Shown here piece by piece: positions 5,811 to 10,500 of a stretch of DNA of 10,500 bases; the first letter of the stretch is position 1; each line of letters begins with the position of its first letter. Origin of the DNA: Gemmobacter sp. (GTDB taxonomy: Bacteria; Pseudomonadota; Alphaproteobacteria; Rhodobacterales; Rhodobacteraceae); NCBI GenBank assembly GCA_030656535.1, contig JAUSPL010000618.1:1-10500 (forward strand), given 5' to 3'. Under the pieces are notes generated by a model, which did not search any database, was not told the DNA's origin, and saw nothing but the letters and a program-made list of their open reading frames with translations. Both the position numbers and the translations under genes were made by a program.

Positions 5811-7652
5811 TCACTGCATCTGGGAATGAACCGCGTTGATCGCGGCTTCATCCAACTGAATCTTGACCGATTGCTCGACACTTGCGGCAAACAGCGCAAA
5901 GGCGTCTTGTGCGATCTGTTGGCCGGTCTGATTGGTGATTGCCGCCTTGATCGCCTGCGCCTCGGGCTCTTGCGGATCGGCTGCGGTGATCGCGTCAAGC
6001 CGGATCAGGCCGATATAGTCGCCCGCCGTCACTGACCTGACTTCGCCCTCGTTCATTGCAAACACCGTGGCCAACAGATCGCGCGGAGCGGCGTCGATGG
6101 TGCCATCGCGTGCGGCATCCATCACCACCGAGACGATGCCATAAGCGCCCAGCGAGGCACCGACCTTGACGCCTTCCTCGGCGGCGGCAAGTTGTGCGGT
6201 CAGCGCGGTGGTCAACTGCGCGCGCGCCCAGTCATCGGCAACCTGTTCGGCCACGTCTTCATAGGGACGCAGGGCAGGGGGAACGATGGCATCCAGCCGG
6301 ATCGCGGCGATGCCGCCATCGCTGAGCTGAAAGACCTCGGGGAAGTCCCTGTCGGTCACCTGTGCGGCGCGTTCGCGGAACGCGGGATAAGCCGCCAGAC
6401 CTTCGGCCAGACCGGGCAGCATGTCGATGGTGCCGATGTCCATTCCGGCATCCTTGGCCAGATCTTCCAGGGTGGCGCCGCCAGCCAACAGGTCGTCGAT
6501 GTCGTCGACCTTGTCGGCGATGATCCGGCGCGCGGCGTCGGTCGCGAATTCGGACATCAGCTCTTCGCGCGCCTCGTCAAAGGTAATCTCTTGCGCGGCC
6601 AAAACACCGTTCATGCGAAACAGGGCCGGCCCAAGGCTTGATGGCAGCGGCCCCACCACGCCCGGATCGGTCAGCGCAAAGACGGCTTCGCCTGCGGCAC
6701 CCAGATCGGCAACGGACAGATCGCCCTGATCCACATCCGACAGCGTCAAGCCACGTTCGGCGACCAGCGCCTCGAATGTTGTCGCGCCACTGTCGATTCG
6801 GTTGCGCGCGGCCTCTGCCTCGGCGTCGGTGTTGAACACCAGCCGCTCGATCAGCCGACGCTCGGGCTGCACAAAGTCGGAAATCCGCGCGTCATAGGCT
6901 TCGCGCAGCTTGACCTCATCGACGGCAACTTCGCCAATCAGCGATTCCGGCAGCAAGACCGCATAGGCAATACGGCGGGCCTCGGGCCGGGTGTAGGTTT
7001 CGGGGTTCGCGTCGTAATAGGCGCGCAGATCGCCCTCGGCGGCTTCCGGCAGCGGGGTCGGCAGATCGTCAGCGGTCAAGCGCAGCAGGCTGAAGCTGCG
7101 GCGCTCGGCTAGGTATTCGTGATAGGCGGTGGCCAGCACATCCGGGCCGACGGTTCCGGTGGAAATGGCCGCTTGAATCATGCCGCGCGCGATATCGGAC
7201 CGGACGCGGGTTTCAAACTGTGCTTCGGTCATCCCGTTTTGCTGCAGCATGAAGCGGTATGCATCCCGGTCGAACTGACCGCTGACGCCACCAAAATCAC
7301 GCATCGTGCGGATTTCGGTCGCAAGGCGGGCATCGCCCACTGACAGACCAATACGATCCGCCAGATCATCCAGCGCGGCCGTGGTCACCAGCCGCTGACG
7401 GACGGTGCGGTCAATGCCGAACCCGGCGGCTTCGGCGTAGGGGATGTTGCGACCAACCTGTGCCGACAGCGCATTCAGATCCTGTTGCAAGGCGCGGGCG
7501 TAATCGTTGGTCCCGATGCTTTGATCGCCGACGGTGCCGATGCTGCGCACCGATCCGCCAAAGTTCGAGATGCCAAAGCCGCCCAACCCAAGGATCAGCA
7601 TTGCCATCAGAATCCAGACCAGCGTCTGACCGAATTTGCCGCCCTTCGCCAT
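5811..7652 (-). CDS. PpiD/SurA-N-type periplasmic folding chaperone with degenerate parvulin domain
   Basis: 613 residues, close to E. coli PpiD (623). A short basic N-terminus (MAKGGKFGQ) is followed by one membrane helix at about 10-31, then a large periplasmic part, so an inner-membrane-anchored, type II orientation is inferred. Residues about 35-160 resemble a SurA N-terminal chaperone domain (for example FDRDAYRFML at 127-136). Residues about 263-357 sit where PpiD carries its parvulin-type peptidyl-prolyl isomerase domain, but the usual histidines and GGxLG signature are not visible (DQGDLSVADLG at 308-318, LGPALFRMN at 340-348), so isomerase activity is doubtful, as for E. coli PpiD. 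Such proteins help newly exported proteins fold near the translocon. A strong Shine-Dalgarno (AGGGGGAA, 7656-7663) lies 3 bases from the ATG at 7652. The gene lies 60 bases after an aminotransferase gene and 7 bases before trpE. Symbol ppiD is plausible but withheld because the catalytic domain is so divergent. Confidence 0.85.
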   Translation of the reverse strand: MAKGGKFGQTLVWILMAMLILGLGGFGISNFGGSVRSIGTVGDQSIGTNDYARALQQDLNALSAQVGRNIPYAEAAGFGIDRTVRQRLVTTAALDDLADRIGLSVGDARLATEIRTMRDFGGVSGQFDRDAYRFMLQQNGMTEAQFETRVRSDIARGMIQAAISTGTVGPDVLATAYHEYLAERRSFSLLRLTADDLPTPLPEAAEGDLRAYYDANPETYTRPEARRIAYAVLLPESLIGEVAVDEVKLREAYDARISDFVQPERRLIERLVFNTDAEAEAARNRIDSGATTFEALVAERGLTLSDVDQGDLSVADLGAAGEAVFALTDPGVVGPLPSSLGPALFRMNGVLAAQEITFDEAREELMSEFATDAARRIIADKVDDIDDLLAGGATLEDLAKDAGMDIGTIDMLPGLAEGLAAYPAFRERAAQVTDRDFPEVFQLSDGGIAAIRLDAIVPPALRPYEDVAEQVADDWARAQLTTALTAQLAAAEEGVKVGASLGAYGIVSVVMDAARDGTIDAAPRDLLATVFAMNEGEVRSVTAGDYIGLIRLDAITAADPQEPEAQAIKAAITNQTGQQIAQDAFALFAASVEQSVKIQLDEAAINAVHSQMQ

Positions 7653-7688
7653 TGGTTCCCCCTGCGCTTAAGATGGCCTTGTCTAAGG

Positions 7689-7710
7689 GCTTGCGCGTCC
7701 GGGGGCAAGC
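7689..7710. repeat. Small inverted repeat between aminotransferase and ppiD-like gene
   Basis: GCTTGC (7689-7694) and GCAAGC (7705-7710) are perfect inverted copies with a 10-base loop, starting 2 bases after the aminotransferase stop on the minus strand. In the minus-strand transcript it is followed by CCCTTAGACAAGG rather than by a T run, so it is not a standard terminator. It might act as an mRNA stability or partial attenuation hairpin; a chance pairing is equally possible. Confidence 0.3.
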
Positions 7711-7712
7711 GG

Positions 7713-8900
7713 TCAGCGGCGCGGCAGGTCGACGGCTGACAACCGTTTGAACAAGGTCTCGATGCCGCTGCGATCGATGTTGGCAAAGGCGATCCGCATC
7801 TGGCGTGCGCCCGCTGGGTCGTTCGCGGGCATGAACATGGTGCCAGGCAGCATCAAGATGGCCTGCTGACGCAAGATCTCGCGGGCAACCTGGGGCGAAT
7901 CTGCGGCAAAGGGATGCTCGGCATAGGCGAAATAGGCCCCGCAGCCCAGCAAGCGCCAGCCTGACAGGGCAGGAAAGCCCGAAACCATTGCCGCGCGGCG
8001 GTCCAGTATTTCCAACCGCTCGGCGGCGACCCAATCGCCAAGATTGCGCATGCCCCAAAGGGCGGCGATCTGGCCCAACTGGCCGGGGCAAATGGCCACG
8101 GTATCCAGAAACTTTTCCACCTCGGCCAGCCGCGCGACCGAGGCCACAACCGACCCGACCCGATGCCCGGTCAGCCGGTACGCCTTTGAAAAACTGTAGA
8201 GCTGGATCAGCGTGTCGGCCCAGTCGGGGTCCGTAAACAGGTCGTGGGGCCGCCCAGACCGGCTGTCGAAATCGCGGTACGTCTCGTCCACGATCAAGGC
8301 GATGCCATGCGCGCGGGCCAGATCGCGGAACGCCGAAAGCGTGGCTGCCGGGTATTCCGCGCCGGATGGATTGTTGGGCGAAACCAGAACGATGGCCCGT
8401 GTGCGATCGGTGATCAACGCAGCCGCGGCACCGGCATCCGGCACCATGCCTTGCGCGCAGGCCAAGGGAACGGTGACCACGCCCTGCATGTCCAGCCACA
8501 TCTTGTGGTTGAAATACCAGGGTGTCGGCACGATGACCTCGTCGCCAGCGCCCGCCAGCGTCGCCATCACGGCACAGAACGCCTGATTGCACCCTTGGGT
8601 GATAGCCACCTGCGCCGGGCCGACCGTGCCGCCATAGCCCGCCGACCATTGCGCCGCGATTTCCGCCCGCAATTCCGGCAGGCCCAGCACGGGGCCATAG
8701 AGATGTGCCGCGTCGTCGCCCAAGGCCGCATCCGCGATCGCCTGCCGCAAACCCATCGGGGGCGGCTCGACCGGCGCGGCCTGACTGACGTTGATCAGCG
8801 GCAAGCCGGGCGGCATCGCGACCTCGGTCAGCCAGCGTCGCGCCTCCATCACCGGGGGGGTAAAGGTCGCTGCCATTGCGGGATTAAGCGTAAAACCCAT
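7713..8900 (-). CDS. Class I/II PLP-dependent aminotransferase, substrate unknown
   Basis: 395-residue fold type I aminotransferase of the aspartate-aminotransferase superfamily. Residues visible for cofactor binding: VSPNNPSG at 173-180 (Asn177), VDETYRD at 204-210 (Asp205, Tyr208), SFSKAYRLTGHRVG at 236-249 (Lys239 as Schiff-base lysine, Arg247 for phosphate), and Arg369 in MRIAF as the likely alpha-carboxylate binder. All key residues are intact, so it should be active. Exchange of an amino group between an amino acid and a 2-oxo acid is known of the family; the substrate cannot be read from sequence. The ATG at 8900 is preferred: AAGGGG (8908-8913) lies 7 bases upstream. A TTG at 8924 is in frame, but codes a basic stretch unlike the family, and an ATG at 8876 would also give a plausible protein. 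It lies 106 bases after gpt and 60 before the ppiD-like gene. Confidence 0.9.
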   Translation of the reverse strand: MGFTLNPAMAATFTPPVMEARRWLTEVAMPPGLPLINVSQAAPVEPPPMGLRQAIADAALGDDAAHLYGPVLGLPELRAEIAAQWSAGYGGTVGPAQVAITQGCNQAFCAVMATLAGAGDEVIVPTPWYFNHKMWLDMQGVVTVPLACAQGMVPDAGAAAALITDRTRAIVLVSPNNPSGAEYPAATLSAFRDLARAHGIALIVDETYRDFDSRSGRPHDLFTDPDWADTLIQLYSFSKAYRLTGHRVGSVVASVARLAEVEKFLDTVAICPGQLGQIAALWGMRNLGDWVAAERLEILDRRAAMVSGFPALSGWRLLGCGAYFAYAEHPFAADSPQVAREILRQQAILMLPGTMFMPANDPAGARQMRIAFANIDRSGIETLFKRLSAVDLPRR

Positions 8901-9006
8901 CTTTCGACCCCTTATCCTACCCAAAGCGTGGCCCGCCCAAGACAGACACCACCAAACCTGTCTAGCCGTCCCTGCGGCGGCGCAGAAAGCGCCTGTGCGG
9001 GAAATG
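8901..9006. other. Intergenic gap between gpt and aminotransferase with inverted repeats
   Basis: The 106 bases contain no gene. A perfect 6-base inverted repeat, AGACAG (8940-8945) and CTGTCT (8958-8963) with a 12-base spacer, sits 40-63 bases upstream of the aminotransferase start, where an operator or hairpin could lie. Closer to gpt, two mutually exclusive GC-rich stems are possible: CTGCG/CGCAG (8972-8976 with 8981-8985) and GGCGC/GCGCC (8979-8983 with 8989-8993), starting 14 bases past the gpt stop. Neither is followed by a T run. This is the largest break within the minus-strand gene run, so it is the likeliest place for an internal promoter or partial terminator. Confidence 0.35.
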
Positions 9007-9510
9007 TCAGTCCTTGCCGCGGAACGGTTGGACGTATTGCAACGCCATGTCCCAGGGAAAGAAGATCCAGGTGTCCTGGGACACCTCGGTGATGTAGGTG
9101 TTCACCTGCGGCTTGCCCTGTGGTTTGGCATAGACGGTCGCGAAATGCGCCCGCGGATACAGGCGGCGCACCAATTCCAGCGTCTTGCCGCTATCGACCA
9201 GATCATCGACGACCAAGATGCCGGTGCCGTCGCCCATCAGGTCAGCCTGTGGTGCCTTGGTCATGACGGCTTCGGTACGCGACTGGTGGTCATAGGACTT
9301 GACGCTGATCGTATCAACGACCCGGATGTCCAGCTCGCGGCTGACGATCATGGCGGGCACGAGGCCACCGCGCGTGATTCCCACGACCGCGCGCCATGCA
9401 CCGCCATCGGGCCCTTTGCCATCCAGCCGCCAGGCCAGCGCGCGTGCGTCACGGTGGATCTGGTCCCAGCTGACGTGAAACCCTTTTTCATGCGGCAGGC
9501 GATCGTTCAT
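9007..9510 (-). CDS. gpt: Xanthine(-guanine) phosphoribosyltransferase
   Basis: Purine salvage enzyme that transfers phosphoribose from PRPP to xanthine or guanine, giving XMP or GMP. 167 residues (E. coli Gpt 152; the extra length is mainly a few N-terminal and loop residues). The type I PRTase PRPP-binding loop is clear at 98-110 (ILVVDDLVDSGKT). GITRGGLVPA at 44-53, SYDHQSR at 72-78, YAKPQGKP at 127-134 and QDTWIFFPWDM at 145-155 match the E. coli enzyme well. The ATG at 9510 has an excellent Shine-Dalgarno, GAGGAG (9517-9522), 6 bases away. The frame remains open upstream to 9567 but this is within lysE. It starts 10 bases after the lysE-family stop, whose TGA overlaps the Shine-Dalgarno. 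Confidence 0.95.
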   Translation of the reverse strand: MNDRLPHEKGFHVSWDQIHRDARALAWRLDGKGPDGGAWRAVVGITRGGLVPAMIVSRELDIRVVDTISVKSYDHQSRTEAVMTKAPQADLMGDGTGILVVDDLVDSGKTLELVRRLYPRAHFATVYAKPQGKPQVNTYITEVSQDTWIFFPWDMALQYVQPFRGKD

Positions 9511-9523
9511 CTTGTGCTCCTCA
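9511..9523 (-). promoter_or_regulatory. gpt ribosome binding site overlapping the upstream stop codon
   Basis: Read on the minus strand, the lysE-family stop TGA (9523-9521) shares two bases with GAGGAG (9522-9517), and 6 bases later comes the gpt ATG (9510). A ribosome ending on the exporter gene would sit on the gpt ribosome binding site, the usual arrangement for termination-reinitiation coupling. This is seen directly; coupling itself is inference. Confidence 0.7.
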
Positions 9524-10135
9524 GGACGCAGCGATCTTGACACCCAAGGCGGCCAGCAGCCCGCCAAAGATGCGGTCGATCACGGATTTCAGGCTGATAT
9601 ACACTGCTCGGGTCCGATCGAGCGAAAAAATACGCGCAACAGCAATGTTCCAGAGGGTTTCATTCAAGAACACGACGGCCAGCAATGCGGCAAACACGAA
9701 GACGCTGGTCCCCGGCGGTACTGTACCGATGAAGATCGCGGAAAACAGCACGGCCGGCTTGGGGTTGGCCAATTGTGTCAGCACCCCCAGACGAAACGCC
9801 GACGCAGGTGTCCGCGGCAAGGATGTGGGCGCCGTCACGTCCAACGGCTGGTCAGCATCGCGCCACAAACCCCACGCCATCCAGACCAGATACGCCGCCC
9901 CAACGATCTTCAGCCCCAACAGCAGCGACGGCGCGGCCTGAAACACCAGCCCAAGCCCGAACAGGGCCGCGGCGGCCCAGATTACGCCGCCGACCCCGAT
10001 CCCCAGCGCCAGATAGGCCCCGGTCCGAAATCCTTCGGTCACGCCGGTCCGCGCCGCCATCAAGACGGCCGGTCCCGGGCTTATCGCTGCCATCAGATGC
10101 AGCGCGGCCACCGCAAGAAAGGCCGCAAGTGTCAT
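9521..10135 (-). CDS. LysE/RhtB-family amino-acid exporter
   Basis: 204 residues, the normal size of the family, and highly hydrophobic with about six likely membrane segments (near residues 4-22, 38-62, 68-90, 112-136, 143-168 and 184-202). The family signatures SPGP (19-22) and NPKP (124-127, in a LTQLANPKPAVLF context) are both present, as is AAYLVWMAW (80-88). Members export amino acids or derivatives such as lysine, homoserine, threonine or leucine by proton exchange; the substrate here cannot be told. The ATG at 10135 overlaps the fabI stop as ATGA, with only a modest AAGG as ribosome binding site, so it probably depends on translation of fabI. Ten bases separate its stop from gpt. No LysG/LysR-type regulator is adjacent, unlike classic lysE loci. 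Confidence 0.9.
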   Translation of the reverse strand: MTLAAFLAVAALHLMAAISPGPAVLMAARTGVTEGFRTGAYLALGIGVGGVIWAAAALFGLGLVFQAAPSLLLGLKIVGAAYLVWMAWGLWRDADQPLDVTAPTSLPRTPASAFRLGVLTQLANPKPAVLFSAIFIGTVPPGTSVFVFAALLAVVFLNETLWNIAVARIFSLDRTRAVYISLKSVIDRIFGGLLAALGVKIAAS

Positions 10136-10500
10136 TCGGCCTTGGCCCCGCGCCCCGTCACGGCGTCGATATCGGGCGCATCCACGGCCTTCATGCCCAC
10201 GACGTGATAGCCCGCGTCAACATGCAGATTTTCGCCCGTGGTGCCCGATCCAAGATCGGACAACAGATACAGCGCGGCCTTGCCGACCTCTTCCTGGGTC
10301 ACGTTGCGGCGCAGCGGCGAGTTCAGTTCGTTCCACTTCATGATATAGCGGAAATCACCGATGCCCGACGCGGCCAGCGTCTTGATCGGACCAGCGCTGA
10401 TCGCGTTGACGCGAATACCGTCCTTGCCCAAATCTTCGGCCAGATACTTGACCGACGCTTCAAGTGCGGCCTTGGCGACACCCATCACGTTGTAATGCGG
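10132..10500 (-). CDS. fabI: Enoyl-[acyl-carrier-protein] reductase (NADH), C-terminal part; runs off right edge
   Basis: The C-terminal 122 residues of FabI, which reduces trans-2-enoyl-ACP in each round of fatty-acid elongation. The frame is open to the edge; its first visible codons read PHYNVMGVAK, containing the FabI-type catalytic pair Tyr-x6-Lys (fragment residues 3 and 10), which differs from the Tyr-x3-Lys of ordinary short-chain dehydrogenases. VNAISAGPIKTLAASGIGDF lies at 31-50 (nucleotide-binding and substrate-loop region), and LHVDAGYH near the end is the usual C-terminal part of the fold. A tail of about 20 residues rich in Asp and Ala follows. The GTG at 10488 is internal, not a start. 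The stop overlaps the exporter start by 4 bases. The class is recognised with high confidence, but the N-terminal NAD-binding part is outside the window. Confidence 0.93.
   Translation of the reverse strand, partial: PHYNVMGVAKAALEASVKYLAEDLGKDGIRVNAISAGPIKTLAASGIGDFRYIMKWNELNSPLRRNVTQEEVGKAALYLLSDLGSGTTGENLHVDAGYHVVGMKAVDAPDIDAVTGRGAKAE

Noticed and set aside
8914..8940. TTGGGC (8940-8935) and TAGGAT (8919-8914) on the minus strand as a promoter for the aminotransferase gene.
   Set aside because: The spacing is only 15 bases and the transcript start would fall next to or past the AAGGGG ribosome binding site, so the gene would be nearly leaderless.
8244..9540. Plus-strand open frames (8244-9092 and 8791-9540) opposite the aminotransferase and gpt genes.
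   Set aside because: Shadows of the two minus-strand genes, which carry complete catalytic motifs.
1..10500. Search by eye for tRNA/rRNA genes, CRISPR-like spaced repeats, insertion-sequence ends, transposase or integrase motifs, toxin-antitoxin pairs and phage genes.
   Set aside because: None seen; coding density is high, all genes are core-type, and no block stands out as different in composition.

Overview
This window looks like ordinary chromosomal DNA from an alphaproteobacterium, most likely of the family Rhodobacteraceae (roseobacter type). Base composition is clearly GC-rich with strong G/C preference at third codon positions. The histidyl-tRNA synthetase is of the divergent alphaproteobacterial type. 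ATP phosphoribosyltransferase is of the short HisG + HisZ type. The assignment to family level is inference from gene content and protein character, not from a database search.

Layout. Bases 1-733, minus strand: the 5' two-fifths of an AbrB-family membrane protein that runs off the left edge, preceded by slyX, with a terminator-like hairpin between them. Bases 734-846: a divergent promoter region. Bases 847-4152, plus strand: a tight hisS-hisZ-hisG operon (gap of 1 base, then a 4-base ATGA overlap). Bases 4153-4294: a short convergent gap with one GC-rich hairpin. Bases 4295-10500, minus strand: six genes read right to left, fabI (cut by the right edge) - lysE-family exporter - gpt - class I/II aminotransferase - ppiD/SurA-like periplasmic folding factor - trpE. 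The fabI/lysE, lysE/gpt and ppiD/trpE junctions are tight enough to suggest translational coupling. The junctions on either side of the aminotransferase are looser (106 and 60 bases) and carry small inverted repeats.

How the genes fit together. The plus-strand operon joins histidine use (charging of tRNA-His) to the committed first step of histidine synthesis (HisG with its regulatory subunit HisZ, itself a paralogue of HisS). The minus-strand run mixes envelope and lipid functions (FabI, PpiD-like), purine salvage (Gpt), amino-acid export (LysE family), an amino-acid transaminase of unknown substrate, and the first step of tryptophan synthesis (TrpE).

I found no mobile element, CRISPR array, tRNA, rRNA or defence cassette, no frameshifted gene, and nothing that I would call a new system. 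No gene-free stretch exceeds 142 bases. The most notable points are the HisRS motif 2 change that predicts an unusual tRNA-His, the degenerate parvulin domain in the PpiD-like protein, and the coupling of trpE to that gene with no room for an attenuator.
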